A DNA stretch of 64,000 nt, from NCBI RefSeq assembly GCF_019649055.1, contig NW_026570486.1:1-64000 (forward strand), given 5' to 3'. This DNA is from Paramacrobiotus metropolitanus (taxonomy: Eukaryota > Tardigrada > Eutardigrada > Parachela > Macrobiotidae). Every line of letters begins with the position of its first letter. Positions within the stretch are counted from its first letter, which is position 1. The notes under the pieces were generated by a model. That model saw nothing but the letters and a program-made list of their open reading frames with translations, did not search any database and was not told the origin of the DNA. Made by a program: the position numbers and the translations under genes. Shown one piece after another: positions 19,375-30,398 of this stretch.

Positions 19375-20107
19375 TCAACGGTTCCTCATGTTCCTTATGA
19401 AGAAGGTCCTCCAGTTCGATGATGCGGGCGTCCCGTATTTAAACCTCGGTTTCAGCTCTTGAGCCCGTGCGCTCGCTAAACCCAGCTGCAATTCTAATTC
19501 CGCAACCTTGTTTTCCAGTTCGTTTACGTTCGTTCTGACATTTTCTGAAAACATTAAGCTATTCAACAGAAGCTTAATCTTTAAATGTTCCGTTTAATAC
19601 TCGTAACTTCAATACTATTTCAAATAAAGAGAAGCTCTTGTGCGGATCGCCAGGAGTTTCTGGCCATGTTCGTTTCTTCTCTGGTGACACAGACGTGGAG
19701 CCAGAACCTGCAGTTAATTGCAAATTAATTTGCGGGTACAATCAAGTGGAGTTTTCATAATCTAAGTAAGTTGTTGCACGCTGACTTATTAACTTACTTT
19801 TGACTTTTCGTTTTACGGCACCTCCAAGAACGGTTGGAACACTCCCTTCTTTCAGACACCCGACTTTTCCAGGTTCCTTGTAGCAGGTGCTTTCTGAATG
19901 GTCCGAATAAACAACGGACCGTTTTCCTGGTGTTAAATTTTTTCTGTTGATTTTTCGTATCCAATGTGCCCGTAGTGGGTTTTTCTCTGGAAACTGGTGA
20001 GACGAATGTGGTCCGGCGGTACTACAGTTCTTCTTGTTGCTGTTATTGTTACATTCAAAAGCGCAACAGCGCGCCATTTTAAAATTCAAAACACACCAAA
20101 GCAACAA
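19375..20107 (-). pseudogene. THAP-domain / coiled-coil protein, split, with a damaged zinc site
   Basis: The 20107-19742 frame encodes a THAP zinc finger: MARCCAFECNNN (first Cys pair), SSHQFPEKNPLRAHWI and INRKNLTPGKRS, then LKEGSVPTVL, all in THAP order. The second ligand pair, normally C-x2-H followed by F, reads YSDHS, so one zinc-binding Cys has become Tyr. After acceptor-like TTAACTGCAG near 19685-19695 comes a Ser/Pro/Lys segment, and at 19566-19375 a coiled coil (NVNELENKVAELELQLGL), as in many THAP proteins. THAP domains bind DNA and occur both in host factors and in P-element-type transposases. The lost Cys argues for a pseudogene or altered finger. Confidence 0.55.
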
Positions 20108-20960
20108 ATGTGAAATCGAAGAGTTTAATAAAACTCAAAACACATATATAACTAAAAAGAAATTATGTTGTTACACTTGTAACTGAATTTACTCAAACAG
20201 CAGTGGAAATTTCAGTCAAATCTGTAGCACGGACAGAAACACGGCGAATGCATAGTTCTTCTGTTTGCGCACCGTAAAATCCTTGTTTGTTAGTGACTTC
20301 AAATGACATAGTGCCAGTCTGCAGTACCGGCGAGAATCATGAATTGGTATTCAAATTTGTCAAGCCAGTGGAGCAACTCGCCGAGATTCAGCAGCAATTT
20401 CCTGACCGTACGTTCAACAAGGTGGCTCAAGCGTCTTGGATGTGCATCGTCCGCGACTTGGCCTATGGTTGGATGCCTAATTATCTGAAGTGGAGCTGCG
20501 TAGTGGAAAGGTGGAGTTGAAGAACGCAAATAGCAGCATGTATGTTTGTATATCAGCATCACCGCCGAAATGCCGGACAAGACTGGACTGAAGATCTATG
20601 CATCATGCGGTAGGTAAGCCGTACAGGTGGAGTCGTACCAGAGCATCGATTTCTATTTCAACGTGTGAGAGGTACACGAAGCAATGATTCGTCTAAATCC
20701 TCAACTGTTACGCTTCAAAAACAGTTCAACCAAATTGTGCGTACGAGGGCAAAATGAAACAGAACAAAATTTCGAGTAAGCATTACGAGAACTTAGCATG
20801 TTGCGCAGTGCAGGTTAAAAGTGTTGGTATTTCCGCCGGGAATTGGCTTTGGCCGAAGTGAATTGCTGCCGAAAGAAATGACAGCAAAATTGAATGGCTG
20901 CCGAAAAACTGTGGCCGATAAAATGTGGGATTCTGGATCAATTCAGGGCAGTGATCCACA
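20108..20960. other. Gene-free stretch with weak ORFs
   Basis: Only short open frames occur; the longest on the plus strand, 20287-20520 (77 codons), has no recognised motif. No repeats stand out before the LINE 3' end near 20970. Confidence 0.3.
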
Positions 20961-20964
20961 CTGA

Positions 20965-23703
20965 AAGGATGATTTATTGGCAATAGCCGCCCAAATAACA
21001 AAAAAATGCACGCGCTGACACCCTACGTAATCATTAGAATTTAAACAATAAAAAACAACCAAATTCCCGGTCCTCCCTCGGGTTAAAAGGTAACGTGCTC
21101 AAAACAGCCGTAGCATTTCCGTTAACAACAGCAAGGCTGAATCGCTGCTTAAGAAAAGCAGAAGAACGTGCTTCTCCAGTCAAATCCCGAATTTTACGAC
21201 CCATAAAATGTAAAAATTCACTTAAAGCGGGACCAAAAACTCCAAGGGTTTCCATTACTAGAGGGTAAAAGTGGTATCCGTATCCCAAAAACGAATACTT
21301 CCCACGCTTCGCATTTTCAGCCAGCTGCGCCACGCTTCCACATTTCTTGGAGCTTCCAGTGACATGAGAGTCAGCAACCGTACACCAGCTGGTTACATCC
21401 CAAACGATCGGTTTTCCTTGTCTTACTGGTGTCAGTGTCATCCCATCCGGTCTTTGTGCGGTGGTTGATGACAAGCCGTTTGGTTCTATCTCACAAGGAA
21501 AACCAGCGCTTTCACAACAGTTTTTCGCGATGCTGTTCATTTCTTTATGTCTCGCCCATCGTCCTTTAGTCGTTTTGTTGCATGATAGTCCATGATGGCC
21601 GTTGCTTTTGACTTGTTTACCACATGCGTTGCAGTTGTGCGCCACCACTACTGGTAAACCAAATCGCAAACCAACACCGATACGTACATCTTCATCCTTC
21701 AGGAATGTCCCCAAACAAGGTGCATGTAAAGCATTCAGCCAGGCTCCCGAATCTCTGTTTAAAGCTGACAGCAAAACCGCCCTGGCGCGCTCATTACCTT
21801 CGGCAGACGACATTAACGTGGATATGTCCCGTTCGATCACTGGCGTGTCCCAGGCGTACTGAAACTTCCGAACACATTCCGGTGGAATTTCGCAATGCGT
21901 CTGTTGGATCCAAGATTCCACAGCGGTTTTCGTCAGGAACTCTTCAGAAGGCTGTTAGAATTTGGAAACCATAGGCAGCACAGATTACACCGATGCCAAG
22001 TAGGCACAAACAGCTAATGTCTCTATGCGTCGTGTCCCCAAACCACCACGCCGTACTGGAAGAGATATCTGAGTTCACTGCGCTTCGGAAATCTTCACGT
22101 TGACCAACTGCTCCACCCCCACCCGTAGACAGATATCGTATTCTTTCAGCAAGTCCGGGTGTTCAGAACCACGGGAACTACGCAGTCCGTACAAAACCTT
22201 AGGAACGCTGAGGCAAGTTTCAAGGAGAAACAAACTGTAGTGTGCCGGTAATTTCTTCAGTCGTTAAACAAAATTCTTTAGTTATGCCGTTTTCCCAGTT
22301 AAAAATCTCGCGTACGCTGGGAAGGTCACCGGAGCTCCCAACAGGGTGAAGTTTTCAGGACTGAGCTGTATCATATCCGGCCAAGTGCTTAATAATGTTG
22401 CACGGATCACGGACTCATCTGCATCACATGTCACGATGGGAAAGAATTTGCACTTGCTAAAGTTTAATTCTAAACCCATTTTTGCGGCCCGTTCTTCAAT
22501 TTGCTTTATGGCGGCCATTACTTTCTCAACTGTGTCAGCCATTGTCACATCATCAAGGAAGGCCAGAAGCAGTTAGCAATCTAAATCATCGAAAAGCGGT
22601 AGCGTGGCTAGGCTGTACCCAAAAGGACCCGACGGATCACCCTGTTGCACTCCGCGGGCGGACGTCAGCGTTTCTTCACCAAAAACCAAATGGCTGCTGT
22701 AGCGGTAGGATTGCCAGAAATAGTCGTAATACGCAGGGAAATGTTGACGAACAGCTTGTAGCAGTGTATCCCGTCTCAACAGGTTGAATGCGTTTTTGAA
22801 GTCGAGTTTCACAATAACCCGCGGTCCTGGATGCGGGGTTTCAATATAGGCCCGGACCCCGTGGATAATTGCCTCAGCTCCGCCCTTCGTCCCGAAACCA
22901 ATGTGCACGTTCTTACACAATTCCTTCATCCGCTCAGTGCAGCTATGACTCACAACTTTTGAAACCAAGCGCCGAAAGGTTTCACCAACCGCAATGGGAG
23001 GAAGGCCGCCATCTTTTCTGGCCAACGGGATGAGGTTGGCACCGAAGAAGAACGGTCGGATGTCTTTGGGGACGTCGTTTTGTAGCACATGATTGACGAA
23101 ATCTGTTAAAGCAGAACACAAATCGCTCTCTTCCCCACCAGGGCCGCACATCATATCTTTAAGGTGCTGCGGCCGTAAATCCGAACAGCCACCAGCAGAT
23201 CCAGAGGGAAAGCTGAAGACAGCTTTAAAAACTTCCGCTGGAGTGACAAGTGGGGGCTTTAATGAATGTTCGGGCGGGGGTGGATAATCGCTGTCTTCGG
23301 GCTCGGGTGGGTGCTTGCTGCGTAGAGCCTCCAGAGTGTCTGCGTTCAGGGGAGCCAGTGCATCTTTCCCCATAACCACTCCTACAGCACGCCGAACATT
23401 GTTATCCTGCAACAGGGATGTGGCCAAAGCCGTTAGACGCTCCTCGTTCAGTTCGCCTTTATGAGTTGCAACGCGACTACTGCGCTGGCGAGGAGGATGA
23501 TGTTGGCACGATAAGTCGGCCAGGTTCTTGCGGATAACTGTAGAAAGTGACTCCTTACGTAGGGATTTCGCAGCCGGTAAGGAGAGCGCTCTTGATCCGA
23601 ATAACAGCAGATCAATCCATGCAGCTGACGAGTTATACCACTGAAAGGATACTGCGTAGCGTGCTATGCTATGAAATCTGGATAAATGTGCAACACACGG
23701 CAT
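20965..23703 (-). mobile_element. R2-like LINE with restriction-like endonuclease, nonsense-mutated
   Basis: One frame runs from about 23703 to 21034, broken only by in-frame stops (for example TAA near 22570 and 22282). In order: an N-terminal region, RT fingers with FKAVFSFPSGSAGG and PIAVGETFRRLVSK, RT palm with KLDFKNAFN and GVQQGDPSGP, then FLDDVT with the catalytic Asp pair directly after the first stop, a thumb region, a CCHC motif CNACGKQVKSNGHHGLSC, and an RLE endonuclease with RPDGMT and VWDVT. CCHC followed by PD-(D/E)xK is the signature of R2/RLE-type non-LTR elements that nick target DNA. The 3' UTR lies at 20965-21033. The copy is 5' incomplete or lacks a clear N-terminal finger and is inactive because of the stops. 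Further pieces of this family lie at 12.9-13.7 kb. Confidence 0.85.
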
Positions 23704-25042
23704 TCAAGTACCATGAGCAAACTTTATTGAGCGGCTAGCGATACTAAACAACACTGAGCGAAGAGCCAAATCCTGCTGCTTCGCATGCGCACTTTGGCGC
23801 CGCCCACTAGGCGCAAACAATGAACGGTTTTTGTCGTCAGGAAATCAAGAGAGTCACAACACAGACACGTCATCGGCAGCGTAGCGCCGTAAGGGTGAAC
23901 GCCAGTGAAGTCATCCCTCACATTCCTCTGGGAGGGATGCCGAGCTCCGCCGAGGCTGAAATCCGATCTCCAATGAATCCAATCGTTGGCAGGCGGTCTG
24001 AATGCGCTCTAATGCTAATAAAAACATCATATTCTCTTATTCCATTGTGTCACGTCAAGTCTATTATAGACAATTCCAAATGCACGATGTGAAAATAAAG
24101 AGATGTGTATCAAAAATACTATCAAATCAACATTTAAAACAGATCAACAGAAGTATTAATTAAAATTCGTAGACTAGGATTCTCCACTCATAAGTTCACA
24201 TATCCTGTCCACCGTTTCCGCACTTTGGCCCATTCCGCTCCATTGAGCAACTTCGCTCCGCTTGAGCATCTTGCGCATTTATAATGCGACTTTCATGATA
24301 TGAGATCCGCTTTGGAATAAGGCGTATCATTCGTACGACTTCCGAAATACTGCTTCTTCTTTGGAATGGGTGCATATCTATTGTACGACTTCGTTCAGAT
24401 GAGATCCATGTCGGTCATGGAGGGACGTCTTATAGACAAGCGTAGTTCGTTTCCTACCTGGTGAGATCATCTTTTGAATGAGATGATTCTGGATGTGCGA
24501 CATCTTTAATAATCCATCTTCCATTAAGGTTATTGAGGGACTAAACCGTTTTTATGTCGGCTATCAAGCTCATTTCAGCTCGCCTCCCTGGTAGAGTTCA
24601 CCTGGCAACGCATCCCATCGTTAAAATCAGAGAGCTGGCAGAGTTTACCGTAGCTACTCCGTTAAGAGATCCGGCTAATTACCGTAGATTCTCCCACTTG
24701 AAATGATCACTGAGTCGATTGAATAGGAGAGCTGACTTTAAGGCGTAGAAACTCCTTGTAGATCAGCTTCACTGATCCATCGTCTTGTTTGACTCATCTC
24801 CATCGCCATCTCGCTTTCGCGGTGGACGTTTTCGAGATGAATCCGGCTGGTTCTATAAGAAGTGCAATCAACTGGTTCTGTTGATTCAACTTCAGCAGCC
24901 TGTTCCGCTTGAACTGCTTGAACGGCGATATACCGTGGACCACGACCTTTTCATTGACGAGTACGTTTGATCGCCTCGAGTCATTGTCGTGCTTTCCTTC
25001 AGCTGCAAGTTCAGATTTTGAGGATCATTGGCCAACCGTTGC
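23704..25042. other. Gene-free stretch between LINE and block C
   Basis: No gene supported. Bases 23681-23703 share GGATAAATGYGCAACRCACGG with 32138-32160, in the same orientation. Around 24.3-24.5 kb a loose repeat recurs (TTTGGAAT..G, then TGTACGACTTC or CGTACGACTTCC, then GATGAGATC). If block C is an LTR element this would be its 3' non-coding end. Confidence 0.35.
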
Positions 25043-25396
25043 CTAGTGATAACTAAACTCTTGATTTTGCTGGGACTCGTTTACCAGTTGCATGAGGTGT
25101 TTTGACAGGTGGCGGATTCTGAGGTCCATTCCACACTTTATGCTCATATACGAATGGACTCGATCTTTTGGTTCAACATATTGCGTGTCCATAGTATCGC
25201 GGATTCGATCGAGCCGCTCCTGGTACTGTGAATCGAACCTTGCTTGGAGGTTGCCGTATTCAAGTCGTTTCTGGCTACTCTCCAGATCATCTTTTGCCTT
25301 GCGAGCTATCACTTGATGTCTCGACGGCATCCCCAGTTTGGCAGTATTTTCTTGCAGCACCGGTGGAACTTTATCTCCCATGGTATCAGATTGCAA
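25043..25396 (-). CDS. Block C coiled-coil ORF
   Basis: A 117-residue frame dominated by charged helix (KAKDDLESSQKRLEYG, ERLDRIRDTMDTQY). No domain recognised. It is the last ORF of a chain of broken minus-strand frames (30.7 to 25.0 kb) and overlaps the next upstream piece closely, in another frame. Probably the C-terminal part of a larger polyprotein. Confidence 0.4.
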   Translation of the reverse strand: MQSDTMGDKVPPVLQENTAKLGMPSRHQVIARKAKDDLESSQKRLEYGNLQARFDSQYQERLDRIRDTMDTQYVEPKDRVHSYMSIKCGMDLRIRHLSKHLMQLVNESQQNQEFSYH

Positions 25397-25422
25397 GTGG
25401 TTTTTTGGCGATGGGTATTGCG

Positions 25423-26205
25423 CTAAACGTGCTGCGAATATCTTCTGACCCCACGTTCTTGCGTCGAGACTGGTAGGATCGATAACAGGCCAATTGCTGC
25501 TCGTGGCGCAAGCGTCGTAGATGTTGGGTTCACGTGACGTAACACAAATTGCGCTACATATTCCCGTCGTTCCATTAATTCAGCGTAGAAGAACTGAGTC
25601 CAACCCGTGGTGTCTATCGTATCCAACGGAACTCCCAGTAAGTTCAAATCCAGCAAACTTGGTAGACCACATTGTCGGATCGGTGTATAATGGGGGGTCG
25701 CCGATTCAGTGGTGATCTCCACTCGACCAAGTCTACTCGTTCTAATCTCCTCCGCACAGTCAGATTCGGTTAGGAACTGTCGCAAGTTGTGCAACTGAGC
25801 CAGTATAGTCGCCGACTGTTCCGATTTGATATCAAGTCCCAGGTATCGACAGCATTCAGCACGTTGATCAACAAGATCGTCCATGTTGTACGTTTTACTA
25901 ATCAAGTCAGGACGTCTTGGTTGGTTATTGAATCTGGACGGTTTATTATCTCCACGACAACCCTCTGGCTCTCGTCGTTGATTCGGCTCCCGTCGACTCT
26001 GTTGTCGACGTCGATCATCTGATTCACGACGATCTTCCTGTTCGCGTCGCGGCGGTGCCTTACTCGCCGATGCCGACGGCTGAATATCGCTGTCGAGGAT
26101 CACATTTCGTTTATGGATGACGTTCTCTTGTGACGATGTTTCCATCGTTTCATCGCCAGGTAACGTCACTACCAGTGGCTCCGCCACATAAACTGTGGAC
26201 AACAA
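25423..26205 (-). CDS. Block C Arg/Gln-rich ORF
   Basis: A 260-residue frame. Residues about 45-85 are dense in Arg, Asp and Gln (REQEDRRESDDRRRQQSRRE), which suggests nucleic-acid binding. A helical, Leu-rich region follows (AECCRYLGLDIKSEQSAT, LHNLRQFLTESDCAEEI) with MERREYVAQFVLRHVNP near the end, which could be a small helical capsid-like domain. No catalytic motif. It follows an RE/SR-rich frame upstream. Confidence 0.45.
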   Translation of the reverse strand: MLSTVYVAEPLVVTLPGDETMETSSQENVIHKRNVILDSDIQPSASASKAPPRREQEDRRESDDRRRQQSRREPNQRREPEGCRGDNKPSRFNNQPRRPDLISKTYNMDDLVDQRAECCRYLGLDIKSEQSATILAQLHNLRQFLTESDCAEEIRTSRLGRVEITTESATPHYTPIRQCGLPSLLDLNLLGVPLDTIDTTGWTQFFYAELMERREYVAQFVLRHVNPTSTTLAPRAAIGLLSILPVSTQERGVRRYSQHV

Positions 26206-26341
26206 TCGTTGATATTTTGGTGGACTATCCTCGCGGTTTCCGCTTGATGATCTTTTATTAGGCAGCTCGAAAGTCGCGTAATATGTAGCATCCTCTTGCT
26301 AAGATTTGTCATATTGGTTTGGGCTCCCCTTCATATGGGTT

Positions 26342-26777
26342 CTAATCGACGTCTGTCTTCGCGCTCTGTTGTAGCCACACTGTCCATAGACGGTTTCCGT
26401 CGGACACCGATTTCAACAACTTCATTTCCGTAGCGTTCCCATCCTCTTCCGCCACGATATTCCCGATCACGAGATCGTTCGGGTGACCTATCGTCTCGCT
26501 CATTCCGATAGTCATGGGGTCGTTCACGAGAATAAGAATACTCCCGTGATCTTTCATTTCGAGAGTCGTAATTCCTCTCGCGCGAATATTCTCATGACCT
26601 TTCATTCTCCTTCTTCGAGGGTGATCGTGGTCGCGCGAATCCTTCATCTCTTTTAAAGTTCTGAAATACCTTCATTACGTCAAGTTCTCTTTGGCGCGAC
26701 ACTTCCGTATTCTCTCGGTCTGTTTCTCGATCATCAACTTGGTGTTCGGGTTCGGTGCTTCTCCTCGTTCCAGTCAA
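26342..26777 (-). pseudogene. Block C Arg/Glu/Ser-rich segment, frameshifted
   Basis: Two frames (26777-26592 and 26647-26342), read together with the open third frame between them, give sequence rich in RE, RS and RD dipeptides (NERSREYSYSRERPHDY style). This is low complexity, typical of RNA-binding or nuclear-speckle tails. The shared bias across frames shows one reading frame broken by small indels. No domain. Confidence 0.35.
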
Positions 26778-26892
26778 ACTTTTTCGCGTAGGAAAACTTG
26801 GAACAGGTCCGCCCGAATGCCTGCTATATCCTTCAACGGCGAATCGATCTGAAGGATGAGGGATTGCACTCTGGCTCTCGCTTCATCCTCGT

Positions 26893-27379
26893 TTAGTTCA
26901 GATACCGGTATTGGCGCCTTTCCTTTTTCTGCCGATATTTTTCTTCCGTCTGCATTCTTTCGGCTGATGGATCGTCCCGTTTGCAGTGTATACGTCCTTC
27001 TTTGGCTTCCAACACGTTTTCGTTGACAAGACCTTCAACTGCCTTTTTGATCCATTCTCGATCTTTTTCGAAGTTGAACTCGCCTAACTCATAATTGACG
27101 GCGAAGTATTTTGACAGATCATCCCACGTAACTCCGTTCGTTCCACCGAGTCTCGGTATCGCCGCATCGGTAAGGGCTATTTTCCAAAACTTCGGATCCA
27201 TCTTTAGCCGAGGAGTACGTAGTGCCGCCGGCAGACAGTATGACCATCAGTTCGTATGAATTACAGAAGCCCAACTTCCCTCCTTTGTAGGCTTGTTTCA
27301 TTATCCAGTCGAATCTCACTCCTGACAATCTCAAGTTTTTATTGCCGCATATGACCGCCCTTGAATCGTTTTGGGCCAT
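26893..27379 (-). pseudogene. Block C linker-histone (H15)-like winged helix
   Basis: The 27201-26893 frame opens DPKFWKIALTDAAIPRLGG, continues VTWDDLSKYFAVNYEL and WIKKAVEGLVNENVLEAKEG, then ends in a basic tail (KYRQKKERRQYRYLN). Spacing of the three helices, the KYF..NY and LV....L...KEG strand match the globular H15 domain of linker histones H1/H5. An overlapping upstream frame (27379-27119) carries NLRLSGVRFDWIMKQAYKGG and appears to join it by a frameshift. In histones this fold binds nucleosomal DNA; in this context it sits between acidic and basic low-complexity segments of block C. Assignment rests on pattern only. Confidence 0.45.
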
Positions 27380-27399
27380 GAAATGGTGCTCCTGTGTTG

Positions 27400-27942
27400 C
27401 TAAGACCTTCTTGACTTCGCACCAGACTGGATTTGATCATCCAACAGTAGTCCGAGCATGTATTCCCTGTCTTCAGATTGCCTTCCAGTATCTGAGCGGT
27501 CTGAAGGGTTCTGTGTGAGTGCCGGGTCTGTCGGATTAACGGCTTTAGATTGTTCATCGATTGTAAGTTTCGCTGATGAACTTGATGACGATTCAGCTGA
27601 TGTCGGTTCAGCGCTCTTTGTCCACTGGGAGGGTGCCGAGTCCTTCTCACCATCTTTTGACTTTCCGCTATCGCCTTTTGATTTGCTACCACCAGTTCGA
27701 CCGATGTTTGGTAGCGCAAGTACCAATGCCTTTTGTCTTTGCCGCATATCCCCCAGTTCAGCCGCTGCTTGTGCCGCCAATTTATCGGTAAGGGGGATGA
27801 CATTCCTCTCTTCCCCTTCTTTGCTCGTAGAAGTTGTTTCTGCTGACGTTGCGGGAGCAACTGATGTACCCTCCACTTCATCATCTGTATCTGAGCCCAT
27901 AAGACCTCTTTTTCTCAATGGCTTCTTCTGTTTCTTCAGCAT
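27400..27942 (-). CDS. Block C Ser/Thr/acidic-rich ORF
   Basis: A 180-residue frame starting with a basic MLKKQKKPLRKRG, then an acidic DTDDEVEG, and long Ser/Thr/Lys/Asp low-complexity stretches (SAESSSSSSAKL). Disordered, no domain. Its basic start and acidic run resemble nuclear targeting and histone-chaperone-like tails, but this is composition only. It is followed downstream by the H15-like segment in another frame. Confidence 0.4.
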   Translation of the reverse strand: MLKKQKKPLRKRGLMGSDTDDEVEGTSVAPATSAETTSTSKEGEERNVIPLTDKLAAQAAAELGDMRQRQKALVLALPNIGRTGGSKSKGDSGKSKDGEKDSAPSQWTKSAEPTSAESSSSSSAKLTIDEQSKAVNPTDPALTQNPSDRSDTGRQSEDREYMLGLLLDDQIQSGAKSRRS

Positions 27943-28099
27943 GCCCGCATCAACCTTTTCTTTAGCGGCTTTCTTTTAATCTCGCTTTTGAAGAATTACC
28001 TTTAACATCGGAGTTTCCGGATCATCCCTTTGCGGGTATCAACTAACTCCGTATCCTCGCTATCGGAGAAGTGATTCCAATCCTTCTTATCACCCGGTA

Positions 28100-28548
28100 T
28101 CAGACCCAATGGGTGTATCTGACCGGTGATCCCATGTCGGCATTAGTGGTGCGTACTTTGCCCTCTTTTATCATCTTCGTTAATGACGTCGCACTCGCCG
28201 TTTCAATTCCCGCTATCATACTTTTTCCACCATGCCACATTCCGTTAATGCAATGGCTAATGCGGTGGCAAGTTGATCCAGTTGGACTCTTCAATCCCGC
28301 AATGGCCACTTCGATCTGCCTCGGATTATCGGCATGTTGTTCGATCAGGGTTTTATCTGCGCCAGCTGTTCTGTATAACTTCGCCTTAAGGTCGAAGTCA
28401 TAATGTTTCTGGTCAGCTTTCCAGCATTTCGAACATATTCCACCAATGTGTCAAACTTATGCGCCGTACAGCTGCGGTGATGCTCCTTCAAATATTTCTC
28501 ACTGATGCTCGGAATCTCAATGTAACCGATGTTTCCCGTGAGCGCCAT
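28100..28548 (-). pseudogene. Block C Cys/His-containing ORF pair
   Basis: Frames 28548-28345 and 28309-28100 lie end to end. The first reads MALTGNIGYIEIPSISEKYL, EHHRSCTAHKFDTLVEYVRN; the second GSTCHRISHCINGMWHGGKS and MIKEGKVRTTNADMGSPVRY. Cys and His spacing could bind a metal but fits no family I know. The pieces seem to belong to one folded domain, with the join near 28310-28345 broken. Unknown function. Confidence 0.35.
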
Positions 28549-28740
28549 TGATTGATGATGGCGTTGGTTATATAGATCAGCTAAGATGCTGTCAACTCAT
28601 CATCATCTGCCTCATCAGATTCCGAAAACGGCTCTTCCGAATCTGAGTATTCGAGCTCGCTGTCACCGAGCATCCAAGCGTAAGCTGACATCTGGAGGGC
28701 GTCGATCCGTATAGCTGCTTTAGGTTTTTCTTCCTTCTTC

Positions 28741-29126
28741 TCACTTTTCGTCCCTCCTTTTGGTTTCTGTTTCTGTTTTTTCCAGTGTCGATTCCAAGCT
28801 CGGCGCCGTCTTCGGTTCCGCCGTTTTGCTTCGTGTAGCCCGAGTTACCGAGTGAGTCTTCGAAGCATTTGTCGATGTACTTGGGCGACTACTTGCCTCT
28901 GATGCTGTCGTTGATTCACGGGATGTCTCGAGTTTCCTTTTATCTTTCTGCGACTTTTTCTTTCTTTCCTTCTGAGTAGATGCTGACAAAAATTGCCCAA
29001 GTGGAACAACCTTCTTAGTGCAATGGGTTTAACGGGTTTAGGTTCCGCCGATGTCGCCGATTGAATAACGTGTCTTTTCGGTGTTGCGGTTGTTGATGAC
29101 TTCAAATTGTCATCTATTTCGATCAC
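28741..29126 (-). pseudogene. Block C Lys/Ser/Thr-rich linker
   Basis: Frames 29126-28845 and 28989-28741 together encode an acidic/basic linker: EIDDNLKSSTTATPKRH, then KERKKKSQKDKRKLETSRES and a Ser/Thr/Lys tail. Upstream (29.13-29.42 kb) the minus strand is Lys/Arg/Glu-rich in several frames with stops. Low complexity, broken, no domain. Confidence 0.35.
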
Positions 29127-29418
29127 CTCATCGTACTCGATTTCGACATCATCCTCTGGTTTTCTTTTTTCTTCTTGTTTCCCTTTGTCGTCTTTTTAAC
29201 GGTGTCGAGTTCCTCTTTCTTCTTTTTAGTTTCCTTCTTTTCTGTTTTTACCAACACCTTTTCGCCCTTTTCAGACTCCTTCGGCTTTGGAACCACTTTA
29301 GACGATCTCGCCTTCAGTTCTCAGATTCTTCTTGAACATTTTCGTCATCTTCTTCAGAATCTTCGGGCGGATTACAACGATCGCAATTGGGATCATCGCA
29401 ACTGTGATGTTCGCATCC

Positions 29419-30345
29419 TTAAACGATCTCGAAGACTCTTGACAACGCTCGTCGCGGGTTATCTTCATCGATTGGTTCATCTTCCATCTCGGGAGCATCA
29501 TCTCCTTCTGGAACATCTTCGGCTTCCATCTCTTCTTTAGCTTTCCCGGCAGGACCTTCCTGTGCCGGTTGCTGAGCAGCCAGTTCTGCTGCTGCATCGA
29601 TATGTTCCTGTGGTGGATCGATCTCGTAGATCGGTTTAATATAATGGTTATAACAGACCGTGCGGAGTGTTCCATTCAACTGAGTGGCGGTCAACCTGAC
29701 AAGAGCTTCATCTGCTTCCGCTCGATGTCCCATGACGCTCGTTATCCCGTCCGTTATGGCCTTTACATAGGATCGCAGGTGCTCTGGTATTAGACCGAAC
29801 ACTGCTGCCAATGCCTTCTGCGACTCCCTATTGGCATATGCGACGTCCGTTTTCGATATATACATGGGTGCGAAAGGTAAAGGACCTCCCGATATTGGAT
29901 CTGCGATCTCCGCTATCATAATCCCCGCTGTACCGGCTGCAAAATGAAGCCCGACGGTGAATTTTCGACAGGTCGGCTCTGTGTACAAGTACACCGTATC
30001 GTAATCCTCAATCGGTTTCGTTTGACCGTCCGGTTCGACATCCTTTTTTAGACGGTTTCTTTCAGCTGCCAACATCGTTCCTTCCGCAGTGTAAATGTAT
30101 GTTAAGCGGTCCTCGTTCCAGCTCAATGGTATACGGATCCATACGTTTTCTCTTGCCGCTATCTTTAACATCAGCCGTTTCATCATCTGGATAAAGATTC
30201 TGGGATTTCGTTGGTCCTCTTCCCTTGTAATGGCTACTAGGGCCTTATATACCTCTTCTCGTGATGCCGCAGTGATCTTTTTCTTGAGATCCTCAGTTGC
30301 TGTATCCATGCATGAAGGGATCTCATGGTTCCTGTTTTTATCCAC
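29419..30345 (-). CDS. Block C capsid- or nucleocapsid-like helical protein
   Basis: A 308-residue frame, the best-preserved of block C. Residues 1-60 are helical (EVYKALVAITREEDQR, FIQMMKRLMLKIAARENVW); 100-220 form a globular part (FTVGLHFAAGTAGIMIAEIAD, YISKTDVAYANRESQKALAA, VFGLIPE, ALVRLTATQLNGTLRTVCYN); 235-308 are an acidic tail. No catalytic motif is present. A similar pattern (FITDAHPAFGITAARTALDL, YFPE, then a Cys-His-Tyr helix) recurs in element B at 49.0-49.2 kb, so both may share one capsid-like fold. A virus-derived nucleoprotein or a divergent retroelement Gag are the alternatives. The acidic tail leads into Lys-rich segments. Confidence 0.45.
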   Translation of the reverse strand: MDKNRNHEIPSCMDTATEDLKKKITAASREEVYKALVAITREEDQRNPRIFIQMMKRLMLKIAARENVWIRIPLSWNEDRLTYIYTAEGTMLAAERNRLKKDVEPDGQTKPIEDYDTVYLYTEPTCRKFTVGLHFAAGTAGIMIAEIADPISGGPLPFAPMYISKTDVAYANRESQKALAAVFGLIPEHLRSYVKAITDGITSVMGHRAEADEALVRLTATQLNGTLRTVCYNHYIKPIYEIDPPQEHIDAAAELAAQQPAQEGPAGKAKEEMEAEDVPEGDDAPEMEDEPIDEDNPRRALSRVFEIV

Positions 30346-30398
30346 AATACGAGCGGTAACTTATTTTCTTTCCCATCTGATCCAGGGAATTTTACCAC

